A stretch of 64,000 nt of DNA, from contig NZ_OW711693.1 of assembly GCF_940670685.1 (NCBI RefSeq), forward strand, positions 3,410,001 to 3,474,000, read 5' to 3'. This DNA comes from Anaeropeptidivorans aminofermentans. GTDB taxonomy: Bacteria; Bacillota; Clostridia; Lachnospirales; UBA5962. The position numbers and the translations under genes were made by a program. This document shows positions 1 through 7,681 of this stretch, one piece after another. Position 1 is the stretch's first letter. Every line of letters starts with the position of its first letter. The notes beneath the pieces were generated by a model. That model was not told the origin of the DNA, made no database searches, and worked only from the letters and a program-made list of their open reading frames with translations.

Positions 1-68
1 TTTTTATTACATCCTTCAGTGAAATTTACTATAAATGCTTATAAGTTTATAAAAGCAAATTGACTATA
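1..68. repeat. Ends of family A/D and family B repeats (fragment)
   Basis: Positions 1-33 match the right end of families A/D (TTTTTATTAC, then AAATTTACTATA). Positions 33-68 match the right end of the longer B-like form (AAAAGCAAATTGACTATA). The left part lies outside the window. Confidence 0.6.
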
Positions 69-142
69 CAATCTATAAAATTTGGATTGCGAGGCAATCC
101 AAACCGTTCCTAATTAAATTCATGCCTTTTTATCATTATCAA

Positions 143-180
143 AAAAGAAAGGTTATAGCCTAGGCTATAACCTTTCTTTT
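143..180 (-). terminator. Intrinsic terminator of tRNA-Arg
   Basis: A perfect 38-bp palindrome centred on CCTAGG lies just downstream of the tRNA on the minus strand. Its outer A/T arms give a U tract in the minus-strand transcript. It ends four bases from the tRNA 3' end, so it very likely terminates the monocistronic tRNA transcript. Confidence 0.85.
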
Positions 181-184
181 TAAG

Positions 185-257
185 CGTCCCCGAGACGACT
201 CGAACGTCCGACCCTTCGCTTAGGAGGCGAATGCTCTATCCACTGAGCTACGGAGAC
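185..257 (-). tRNA. tRNA-Arg (anticodon CCT)
   Basis: Reading the minus strand gives a full 73-nt cloverleaf: acceptor GTCTCCG pairing with CGGGGAC, D stem GCTC/GAGC, anticodon stem TTCGC/GCGAA, loop CTCCTAA with anticodon CCT, a 5-nt variable loop, T stem GGACG/CGTCT with loop TTCGAGT, and discriminator G. CCT decodes AGG, a common arginine codon in low-GC genomes. CCA is not encoded. Own promoter and terminator flank it. Confidence 0.95.
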
Positions 258-297
258 ATGAAGCCAAGACAAGCCTCAGCTTTTTAACGCAATAGCT

Positions 298-326
298 ATT
301 ATACTATATAATATTATTTAGCGCAA
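298..326 (-). promoter_or_regulatory. Sigma-A promoter of tRNA-Arg
   Basis: On the minus strand, TTGCGC (326-321) and TATAAT (303-298) are separated by exactly 17 bp. The predicted start is about 33 nt before the mature tRNA. Confidence 0.75.
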
Positions 327-417
327 TAGTTAAATACCTCATCTATAAGGGCAACCCCTGTCATGGGTTTGCCGTGGTTTCCTATATGCCACAAAGAAGG
401 CATTTATCTGCGGCCTT

Positions 418-2037
418 TTACATACCTTCCCCGAAAAGCCATGCTTTAAAGCCGATGAGCTTGCTTCCTAGGGGAATGGCTCTAAGCTCTCTTTCACCCA
501 ATCCGTTTATCATAAGCATCGCAAGGCCATAGGCAACGATTCCTACAAATATGGAGATAATAAGGGCGATGGCATTGCTTGGATATAGGCTGTATATTAA
601 ATAATAGGATACATAGCATATTCCGGACATAAATATAGAGGCGAAAAGCGGTTTAACAAAAATACCTTTAAAATCAATTTTTGCTCCCGTATAGCGGTAA
701 GCCAAAAATACATTTATGGGAGCCGCAACTGCATAGCATACAAAGGTTCCGAAAACGGCGCCTAAAATATTCAGCTGAGGTATGGAAAGAAGAACGTAAT
801 TCACAGGGATTTTTATTAGACAGCCCACAAGCGCGGACATAACGGGAACTTTAACCTGCCCTATTCCTTGAAGAATACCCGTTGATATTTGGTATAAGGA
901 TAAGAATATAATCGTAGGGAAACCAAAAGCAAGCAAATATCCGCCGGCAGGCGCCCCGGGAAAAATCAGTTTATATATCTGATCTGCAAATATACCCATA
1001 CCGAAGGAAGCAGGCACACATATAATCATGGCAAGCCTTAAGGCAAGATTCGTCTTCTCCCCTACGGAAGCATGGTCTTTTAAGGCAACGCTTGCAGAAA
1101 TATTCGGTATTACAGCAGTAGCCATGGTTGAAGCAATGGCTACTGGTAAAGTCGTAAGGGCATTGAATTTATTGGAAAGCAGACCAAAAAAAGCCAATGC
1201 CTCGTTATAGCTAAAGCCTCCAACCTGTATTCTTGATATAACCATAAGGCTGTCGATAATACCTGTAAAGCTGAAGATGGCCGTACCTGCGATAATGGGA
1301 AAAGCCGTCCGTAAAATTTCTTTTAATATGGCGCTTTTGCTTTCATATTCGGCGTAGCTTTTTCTTCTTTTTATTTTTCTGAATATCCTGCCCCTTGCCA
1401 TGGCATAAATAAGCATAATGGATAAAAGCCCTATAAGAGCCCCTATTCCCGTGCCGGCGTTGCCGCCGCCCGCCGCTATGGAAATATCATCTGTTCTTTT
1501 CATTAATACATATACCAGAAGAATACTGAATACGGCATTAAATATCTGTTCAATAATTTGGCTTATGGCTGTGGGGATAGTGTTTCCCATGCCTTGAAAA
1601 TATCCTCTGAAGGAGCTTAATACAGACGTAATCAAAACTGTAGGGGCAAGGGCTATGAGGGAATAATAAGCGTCCGGGCTGTTAATCAGACTGGAAAAAA
1701 AGCCTGCGCCAAAAAAAAGCACAAGACTGCTTATGAGACCTATGATAAGGGCAAATTTTAAAGATACCTTAAAAACCTCATGGGCATTCCCGTTTTGTTT
1801 CAGGGCAAGCCTTGCAGAAACCATTCGGGAAACAGCGGCAGGAAGCCCCGCCGAGGAAAGGATATAAAAGAAATTATATACAACCCCGCCCATGCCGTAA
1901 ATCCCTATGCCTTCGTCGCCGATCATATTGATAATAGGAAGCTTGTAAAGAAAGCCCATAACCCTCGTAATGATAGCGGCGGCGGCAAGTATAAAAGCCT
2001 GGGCCATAAAGGACGAGCCTCTCGAATTGTCGGACAT
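418..2037 (-). CDS. SpoVB/MurJ-type polysaccharide flippase
   Basis: 539-residue polytopic membrane protein of the MOP/MVF flippase superfamily. These proteins move undecaprenyl-linked sugar precursors across the membrane. The N-terminus (FILAAAAIITRVMGFLYKLP, about residues 15-34) and the repeated hydrophobic segments with short basic loops match the SpoVB/YtgP branch, whose usual length is about 520-540. The start is supported by GAGGTAG seven bases upstream. Spore-cortex SpoVB and vegetative YtgP/MurJ roles cannot be told apart from sequence; no sporulation gene is adjacent. No terminator is evident after the stop. Confidence 0.85.
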   Translation of the reverse strand: MSDNSRGSSFMAQAFILAAAAIITRVMGFLYKLPIINMIGDEGIGIYGMGGVVYNFFYILSSAGLPAAVSRMVSARLALKQNGNAHEVFKVSLKFALIIGLISSLVLFFGAGFFSSLINSPDAYYSLIALAPTVLITSVLSSFRGYFQGMGNTIPTAISQIIEQIFNAVFSILLVYVLMKRTDDISIAAGGGNAGTGIGALIGLLSIMLIYAMARGRIFRKIKRRKSYAEYESKSAILKEILRTAFPIIAGTAIFSFTGIIDSLMVISRIQVGGFSYNEALAFFGLLSNKFNALTTLPVAIASTMATAVIPNISASVALKDHASVGEKTNLALRLAMIICVPASFGMGIFADQIYKLIFPGAPAGGYLLAFGFPTIIFLSLYQISTGILQGIGQVKVPVMSALVGCLIKIPVNYVLLSIPQLNILGAVFGTFVCYAVAAPINVFLAYRYTGAKIDFKGIFVKPLFASIFMSGICYVSYYLIYSLYPSNAIALIISIFVGIVAYGLAMLMINGLGERELRAIPLGSKLIGFKAWLFGEGM

Positions 2038-2279
2038 AGTCTACCTCATGTTTCTATTTGGATATTATCATTTGTAATTTATAAGCAGATAACAATAGCA
2101 AAGGCCTTAGGGCGAAAAGATAAAAATTCTATGGCTTATATTCTTTTCAGCTTGCCTAAATAATAGATGTAAACAAGGAAAATATTCCCTTATTTAAAGC
2201 AGGCTTTTGTTATTGTTTCTGCAAATACTTCAAAGCAAAGAAAATATTATGCCTAAATTGGAATTAATATCAAATAATC

Positions 2280-2434
2280 CCTAGTCAAATGGAACAGGAA
2301 AAATCCCGACCGGATTAACATACCGTTTACGGTATTTTCCAAAGCAAAAACCCTTATGGCTTTGCTCTTATTAATGCCTGCTAAAGCCAATGCTTACAGC
2401 AGACTAAAAGCAAATTAACCATATGCCAAAAGGC
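2280..2434. repeat. Degenerate family-B-like repeat
   Basis: It shares internal and right-end sequence with the copy at 10318-10468: a CCGGATTAA block, a GCGGTATTTT-like block, then AAAGCCAA...AAAAGCAAATTAAC. This is a longer, more diverged relative of B. Confidence 0.5.
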
Positions 2435-2450
2435 TTACTGCAAGTTATCG

Positions 2451-2677
2451 TAAATCAAATTAATAACAGTAATAAAAATCGTATATTTTATGCTTAGTGA
2501 ACCTGGAAACACTTACAGGGAAACTGTTAAAGTGTTTTCAGGCGAACGCCCTCTTATAGCCAACAAAGATATTTTAATCTTTGTTGGCTATGAATGGCTT
2601 AAACATAGGGATTCCATATGTTTAAGCCGTTTATGAAAAATAGATTTTTATTGCTTCCTTCTGTGAAATTTACTATA
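2451..2677. repeat. Family D repeat, long form
   Basis: About 227 bp. The outer arms (AACAGTAATAAAAATCG and GATTTTTATTGC) pair, and inside are three nested hairpins: AACACTT.../AAGTGTTTTC, a stem around TAGCCAACAAAGAT/ATCTTTGTTGGCTA, and a GGCTTAAACAT/ATGTTTAAGCC stem. The right tip AAATTTACTATA is shared with family A. The same architecture recurs at 11823-12040 and, inverted, at 31733-31949. The rest of the 765-bp gap (2038-2802) has no credible gene. Confidence 0.8.
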
Positions 2678-2757
2678 ATATATTCTTTGCTTCTATTTTT
2701 CTATAATTATACACTATTTTCCGCAGTTTGAAACTTTAAGTCTTTATTAAATCCTTA

Positions 2758-2798
2758 GGGCGCGTCTAAAAAGCCAAACAAAAGCCTGTTTTCAGACC
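2758..2798 (-). repeat. Family C-like fragment, possible typA terminator
   Basis: The ends AGGGCGCGTCTAAAAAG and TTTTCAGACCCT form an imperfect stem just past the typA stop and resemble the tips of family C elements. There is no good U tract, so termination is uncertain. Confidence 0.4.
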
Positions 2799-2802
2799 CT
2801 GT

Positions 2803-4632
2803 TTAGTCCTCTTTTGCCCTTCTTGCAGCTCTCATTCGCTGGGTAGAATCAAGGATTTTCTTTCTTATCCTAAGCTGGGTAGGACTTACCTCCACAAGCT
2901 CGTCGTTGGTTATAAATTCAAGGCATTGCTCAAGGCTCATCACAATAGGCGGCGTAAGCTTTGTATTGTCGTCGGAGCCTGCGGCACGCATGTTGGTAAG
3001 CTGCTTTCTCTTGCAGACATTAACCTCCATATCCTCTCCTCTGGCGTTTCTTCCTACGACCATGCCGGCATATACCTTTGTGCCAGGGCCTACGAAAAGT
3101 TCTCCTCTTTCCTGAGCGTTCACAAGGCCATAGGCAAAGGCTTCGCCTGTTTCAAAGGCAATTAAAGAACCTTGGCTTCTGCTTATGATTTCCCCTTTAT
3201 ATTCGCCGTAGCCGTCGAAAAGAGAGTTCATAATGCCTGTACCCTTGGTATCCGTCAAAAATTCAGTACGGTAGCCTATAAGCCCTCTGGCAGGGATATT
3301 AAATACGATTCTCGTATATCCCCCTTTGGAAGGAGCCATATAATTAAGCTCGCCTTTTCTGCTGCCAAGCTTTTCGATAACGGTTCCCACAAATTCTTCC
3401 GGCACATCTATGGTAACGACCTCCATAGGCTCATGAAGCTTTCCGTTTACCTCTTTATATAAAACCTCAGGCTTTGAAACCTGAAATTCGTAGCCTTCTC
3501 TTCTCATGGTTTCTATGAGTATAGAAAGGTGCAGTTCTCCTCTTCCCGAAACCTTAAAGCTGTCGGTGCTGTCGGTTTCTTCCACTCTGAGACTTACGTC
3601 GGTGTTAAGCTCTTTAAAAAGCCTTTCTCTGATCTGCCTGCTGGTTACAAATTTTCCTTCTTTGCCTGCAAAGGGGCTGTCGTTGACGGAAAAATTCATA
3701 CTAAGGGTAGGCTCCGATATTTTCACAAAGGGAAGGGGCTCGGGATTATCGGGGGCACATATGGTGTCGCCTATATGAATATCATCTATTCCCGATACGG
3801 CTACAATAGAGCCTACGGTTGCAGAGTCCACATCCTGTCTTTGAAGGCCCTCAAATTCATAGAGCTTACTTACCTTTACTTTCTTTTTCTTTAAGGGGTC
3901 ATGGATATTTACAATGGAAACCTCATCGTTAACGTGTATCTCTCCGTTTTCAACCTTGCCGATGCCGATTCTTCCAAGGTATTCGTTATAGTCGATGGTG
4001 GAAATTAAAAGCTGAAGCGGAGCATTCTCGTCTCCTTCGGGGGCCGGTATATGCTTTATTATGGCGTCGTATAAAGGACGCATATCCCTTCCTTCGCCGC
4101 CAAGTTCTGCATAAGCGATACCCTTTTTCGCAGAAGCAAAGATAAAGGGGGCATCCAGCTGAGTGTCGTTTGCGTCAAGCTCGAAGAAAAGCTCCAAAAC
4201 CTCGTCGACTACCTCTTCCGGTCTTGCTTCGGGCCTGTCCACCTTGTTTATACACACAACCACCGGCAAATTAAGATTAAGAGCGTGTTGGAGAACGAAT
4301 TTCGTCTGAGGCATAGGACCTTCAAAAGCATCTACCACCAGTATTACGCCGTTTACCATTTTAAGAACCCGCTCAACCTCTCCGCCGAAATCCGCATGGC
4401 CGGGGGTATCAATGATGTTTATTTTAACGCCTTCATACCTGATGGAGGTATTTTTAGACAAAATGGTGATTCCTCTTTCTCTTTCAATATCTCCGGAATC
4501 CATAACCCTTTCGTTTACTACTTGATTTTTCCTGAAGGCACCGCTTTGCTTTAAAAGCTCGTCTACAAGAGTTGTTTTGCCATGGTCAACATGGGCAATA
4601 ATTGCTACGTTTCTAATATCTTGTCTTATCAT
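2803..4632 (-). CDS. typA: TypA/BipA ribosome-associated translational GTPase
   Basis: 609 residues, the usual TypA length. GTPase motifs are intact: G1 AHVDHGKT (13-20), G2 RGIT (53-56), G3 DTPGH (75-79), G4 NKVD (129-132) and G5 SAK (167-169). They are followed by EF-G-like domains II, III and V and the TypA-specific C-terminus. TypA binds 70S ribosomes and helps 50S assembly and stress or cold adaptation. The start at 4632 has AGGAAA nine bases upstream. It appears monocistronic. A family D repeat lies 70 bp upstream in its probable 5' region. Confidence 0.96.
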   Translation of the reverse strand: MIRQDIRNVAIIAHVDHGKTTLVDELLKQSGAFRKNQVVNERVMDSGDIERERGITILSKNTSIRYEGVKINIIDTPGHADFGGEVERVLKMVNGVILVVDAFEGPMPQTKFVLQHALNLNLPVVVCINKVDRPEARPEEVVDEVLELFFELDANDTQLDAPFIFASAKKGIAYAELGGEGRDMRPLYDAIIKHIPAPEGDENAPLQLLISTIDYNEYLGRIGIGKVENGEIHVNDEVSIVNIHDPLKKKKVKVSKLYEFEGLQRQDVDSATVGSIVAVSGIDDIHIGDTICAPDNPEPLPFVKISEPTLSMNFSVNDSPFAGKEGKFVTSRQIRERLFKELNTDVSLRVEETDSTDSFKVSGRGELHLSILIETMRREGYEFQVSKPEVLYKEVNGKLHEPMEVVTIDVPEEFVGTVIEKLGSRKGELNYMAPSKGGYTRIVFNIPARGLIGYRTEFLTDTKGTGIMNSLFDGYGEYKGEIISRSQGSLIAFETGEAFAYGLVNAQERGELFVGPGTKVYAGMVVGRNARGEDMEVNVCKRKQLTNMRAAGSDDNTKLTPPIVMSLEQCLEFITNDELVEVSPTQLRIRKKILDSTQRMRAARRAKED

Positions 4633-4701
4633 AAAATAAAGTTTCCTACTTTCTTAAAAAGCAATGCTTAGAGAATGTTTTGCATTGAAAAACTGGGCGT
4701 T

Positions 4702-4833
4702 TATAGTAAAACAAACTGATTATAGTAACAAAAACCGTATATTTTGAATGGCTTAAATATCAAAGTTTTATATGTTAAGCTGTTTATAAAAAATAGATTT
4801 TTGTTACTGCCTTAATCTTGTTTTGCTTTAATC
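4702..4833. repeat. Family D repeat, short form
   Basis: About 132 bp. The outer arms are AGTAAAACAAACTGATTA and TTAATCTTGTTTTGCTTT; inside are TAGTAACAAAAACCG/GATTTTTGTTACTG and a GGCTTAAATAT.../ATATGTTAAGC stem. It lacks the two extra hairpins of the long form. The remainder of the gap to 5120 is AT-rich, with a B-like tip near 4932-4950 and no gene. Confidence 0.75.
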
Positions 4834-5120
4834 CTTTTTTAGCTTGTTAAGTATACCACTTCTTAATTTATTAAACAATAGCAAGCCTTTCCATATAAGT
4901 CCTCTTTTAAAAGGCCTCATAAAAAGCATAAAAGCAAATTGACTATAACATAATAAATTATATCCATCGTAATTAATTTATATTTCAAGAAATTGGCTGT
5001 GAACAGGCCAAACCTTGGACTTTTTGTATATAAAAGAAGCCTTTCAAATGAAATTTGAATTTGTTTCACAAATCCAAAGCGTTACCCACTAATTTCACAG
5101 GGCATCCTTGAACCGCATCT

Positions 5121-5259
5121 ACAGTAAATTTTTCATAAAGAAAATAACAAAAGCCTATTCCCTATAGATTTAAAAGCACAGATTCCCACAGGAAACGGTA
5201 CCTTTTTGAGTCTATGTGAAGATATAATTTTGTTGCTGTTTAATTTTAAATTTACTATA
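5121..5259 (-). repeat. Family A repeat (inverted orientation)
   Basis: About 139 bp in the orientation opposite to the copy at 46034. AGTAAATTTTTCATAAAG and CTGTTTAATTTTAAATTTAC form the outer arms. A central stem includes CAGATTCCCACAGGAAACGG. It is diverged but colinear along its whole length. Confidence 0.7.
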
Positions 5260-5294
5260 TCCTGTTCTTTAAGTTCATACCCTGCCATCATCAT

Positions 5295-5324
5295 AAAAAA
5301 ACCTTCCATATTAATATGGAAGGT
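5295..5324 (-). terminator. Intrinsic terminator of the csp gene
   Basis: A perfect 24-bp palindrome (ACCTTCCATATT and its mirror, 5301-5324) is followed on the minus strand by a T run (5300-5295). It lies about 58 bases after the csp stop. Confidence 0.9.
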
Positions 5325-5382
5325 GTGTTGCTATAATCATCTATATTGCATTAATGAAAAACATTAATTGTAATTTCAAAGA

Positions 5383-5583
5383 TTATAACCTAACTACGTT
5401 TGCAGCCTGTGGACCTTTAGCGCCTTCAACTACGTCAAATTGAACTTCCTGGCCTTCTTCTAAAGTCTTGAAGCCGTCGGAGTTAATAGCGGAGAAATGT
5501 ACAAATACATCGTCTTCGTTTTCGATGGAAATAAATCCAAATCCTTTTTCTGCGTTAAACCATTTAACTGTTCCTGTTTTCAT
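5383..5583 (-). CDS. Cold-shock protein (CspA/CspB family)
   Basis: 66 residues, a single cold-shock OB-fold. The RNP1-type motif KGFGFI (13-18) and RNP2-type motif VFVHF (26-30) are intact, so it should bind single-stranded RNA and DNA as an RNA chaperone. Start fixed by AGGAGG nine bases upstream. It has its own consensus promoter and a strong terminator, so it can be a single-gene unit. The leader is short, about 50 nt, unlike the long thermosensing leader of E. coli cspA. The C-terminus AANVVRL is typical. Confidence 0.95.
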   Translation of the reverse strand: MKTGTVKWFNAEKGFGFISIENEDDVFVHFSAINSDGFKTLEEGQEVQFDVVEGAKGPQAANVVRL

Positions 5584-5637
5584 TAAAAAAATCCTCCTAG
5601 AAAATAAAAAAAATAAGGGTTACCTTGTAACATAACT

Positions 5638-5666
5638 ACATTAACACATAAACATACCCATGTCAA
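5638..5666 (-). promoter_or_regulatory. Sigma-A promoter of csp
   Basis: On the minus strand, consensus TTGACA (5666-5661), a 17-bp spacer and TAATGT (5643-5638). It lies nine bases past the stop of the upstream ispD-rnhA gene, with no terminator between them, so read-through is also possible. Confidence 0.75.
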
Positions 5667-5674
5667 CATATTTA

Positions 5675-6943
5675 TTATATAATTTCACCGTTAACAAAGC
5701 CATAATCTTCCAATAAGTCGTCAAATAATATGGATTTTCGTGCAAGTTCGTCACATTTATTATTTAAAGCGTTTGAACTATGGCCTTTTACCCAATGAAA
5801 TTGAACATTATGCCTTTCGAGCAAAGTCAAAAGCTCTATCCAGAGGTCAACATTGAGGGCCTTGTCATTTTTATTTCTCATCCAGTTATTTTTCTTCCAT
5901 TTTGTAACCCAGCCCTTTTCTATGGCGTCAACAACATACTTCGAGTCGGAATAAAGTGCCACGTCGCAAGGCTCTTTCAAAGCCGAAAGGGCGGCAAGAA
6001 CCCCCATGATTTCCATGCGGTTATTGGTGGTTTTTTTATAGCCCTGAGAAATCTCAAGCTCCTTGCCGTTATAGATGATGACAGCGCCGTATCCGCCGGG
6101 GCCCGGGTTATAGGAGCAGGCCCCGTCTGTATATATGGTGACGTTCTTCCTCTTACCATGATATTCAGCCTCTTCGGTGCTTTCTTTTTCTTTTTTGAGG
6201 ATTTCTGTATTTTCTTTATTTTCTGAGAGGGTTAATGGATTATCATTATGATGCTCTCTAGAATTAAGCAAATATTCGGCATATATTATATCCTCTGAAG
6301 AGGTGATTTTTATATTCTGAAAAGAACCTTCTTCAATATACACCGGTTCTCCTATATATTCCAAAAGAGACGCGTCGTCCGTCGCCGAGTAGCCGTCCTT
6401 CAGGGCTTTTTCATAGGCCTGCTTTATTAAACGGCCTTTAAAGGCCTGGGGGGTTTTTGCGGAATATACAAGACTTCTGTCTATGGTTTTTTCAATAATG
6501 CCGTCCTTTACTGCCTTTAATGTTTCCGTGGAAGGGCATGCCAAGATACAGGCATTTTTATTAAATGCCCCTTCATAGGCTTTTTTTATTTCCTCTTGGG
6601 TTACAAATGGCCTTGCCCCGTCATGAATCAGTATAATGCCGGAATCTTCGCAGAGCTTTACACCCTCATACACGGAAAGCATGCGGCTTTCTCCGCCTTT
6701 AATAATATGCTTAACCTTTGAAAAGCCGTATTTAAGCACAATATTTTCCTTGCAGAAATCGATATAGTCCTCCCCTGCAACGATGATGATATGATCGATT
6801 AATGAATTATTCTGAAATGCCTCTATCGTGTAGGCTAAAACAGGCTTCCCATTGATTTCCACATACTGCTTGGGTATGTTAAGGCCTGTTCTTTCCCCTT
6901 TTCCGCCGGCAGCAATGATTGCCGCAGCTTTATTTTTATCCAT
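5675..6943 (-). CDS. IspD-RNase HI fusion protein
   Basis: 422 residues carrying two unrelated enzymes in one frame. Residues 1 to about 227 are IspD (2-C-methyl-D-erythritol 4-phosphate cytidylyltransferase, MEP pathway), with the Gly-rich CTP loop AAGGKGERTG (11-20), DGARPF (108-113) and KTPQAF (163-168). A charged linker (about 228-265, rich in E and K) leads to a full RNase HI domain with the four metal-binding acids in place: D273 (TDGACSYNPGPGG), E311, D333 (YSDSKYV) and D398. Both halves look catalytically intact. Start supported by AGGGGG before ATG. No stop or frameshift interrupts the linker in this sequence. The two functions are not obviously linked, so co-expression may be the benefit. 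Confidence 0.93.
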   Translation of the reverse strand: MDKNKAAAIIAAGGKGERTGLNIPKQYVEINGKPVLAYTIEAFQNNSLIDHIIIVAGEDYIDFCKENIVLKYGFSKVKHIIKGGESRMLSVYEGVKLCEDSGIILIHDGARPFVTQEEIKKAYEGAFNKNACILACPSTETLKAVKDGIIEKTIDRSLVYSAKTPQAFKGRLIKQAYEKALKDGYSATDDASLLEYIGEPVYIEEGSFQNIKITSSEDIIYAEYLLNSREHHNDNPLTLSENKENTEILKKEKESTEEAEYHGKRKNVTIYTDGACSYNPGPGGYGAVIIYNGKELEISQGYKKTTNNRMEIMGVLAALSALKEPCDVALYSDSKYVVDAIEKGWVTKWKKNNWMRNKNDKALNVDLWIELLTLLERHNVQFHWVKGHSSNALNNKCDELARKSILFDDLLEDYGFVNGEII

Positions 6944-7004
6944 ATAACGCCCCCTGTATCAACAACAAAAACATATACTTTCTATCCCGGATAAGCTTAA
7001 TTTA

Positions 7005-7107
7005 TACTCGAATAAAAGTAAAATAGCAGCGTTGTAAATTTGCTTTTCCTTGATTTTATGCATCCTAGGAGCCTGTTGCGTACTGCGGAAGAAAAGCAAG
7101 TTTACTA
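7005..7107 (+). repeat. Family B element (103 bp), TA-flanked
   Basis: Full-length B copy from TACTCGAATAAAAG to GCAAGTTTACTA, flanked by TA at 7003-7004 and 7108-7109. The internal arms (GTAAATTTGCTTTTCC and GGAAGAAAAGCAAGTTTAC) pair into a hairpin. Length matches the copies at 26584, 31463 and 38136. Confidence 0.85.
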
Positions 7108-7213
7108 TACTATACAGTAACTTAAAAACAGTCTGTTGTCAATTAAAGAGCTTTGAAGGTTCAGGACAAATGCATGAAAAAAATTATGTACAAATCCCTT
7201 TCTTTAGCACAGC

Positions 7214-7353
7214 AGGCTTTTATGTTTTGACCGGATTTATTCCGGTCAAAACGTAAAAGCCTCCGAAGTTTCAAAGGAACTTTGGAGGCTTTCCGACAGT
7301 AAACTCGCAAAAATATCATTTTTGCGACAGGACAAACGCTTTATGCGTTTGTC
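7214..7353. other. Cluster of four consecutive hairpins
   Basis: Four perfect or near-perfect hairpins in 140 bp: 7214-7262 (GTTTTGACCGGA/TCCGGTCAAAAC core), 7257-7292 (AAAGCCTCC/GGAGGCTTT), 7305-7327 (TCGCAAAAAT/ATTTTTGCGA) and 7331-7353 (GACAAACGC/GCGTTTGTC). The first two share bases 7257-7262, so they are mutually exclusive. None is followed by a clear U tract. No gene was found here. Confidence 0.7.
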
Positions 7354-7365
7354 TTGTTTGAAGGT

Positions 7366-7610
7366 TTCTATAAAATAAATTTCTCATGAAGAGGCAACAA
7401 AATTCGATTCTCTTTAGACTTAAAACAGGATTCTTCACAGGAAAAGGCGCATTTTGAGCTTGTGTAAGCATACAGTTCTGTACTGTTTTGCTTTACAGTC
7501 AATTTGCTTTTATTGCGCCGTAAGTATTCAGCTTTAAAGGGCATAAAATAAAAGCAAAGCAAATTAACAATGCTGCGATTTCATATTGATTCAAGTATAA
7601 ATTTACCATA
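7366..7610 (-). repeat. Family A repeat interrupted by a family B element
   Basis: An inverted A copy runs from about 7366 and resumes at 7600-7610 (ATTTACCATA). Between them, 7496-7597 is an inverted B element of 102 bp, flanked by TA at 7494-7495 and 7598-7599. Removing B and one TA restores the A sequence CTTTAAATTTAC. This shows B inserted after A. Confidence 0.8.
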
Positions 7611-7681
7611 AAAGAAAAAACGCAGGCTTACGCCTTTTGAATCAAGAGGTAAACCTGCGGAATTATTAAATATTCAATCTG

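Noticed and set aside
7368-7562. 64-codon minus ORF
   Set aside because: Lies within the nested A and B repeats; no ribosome site.
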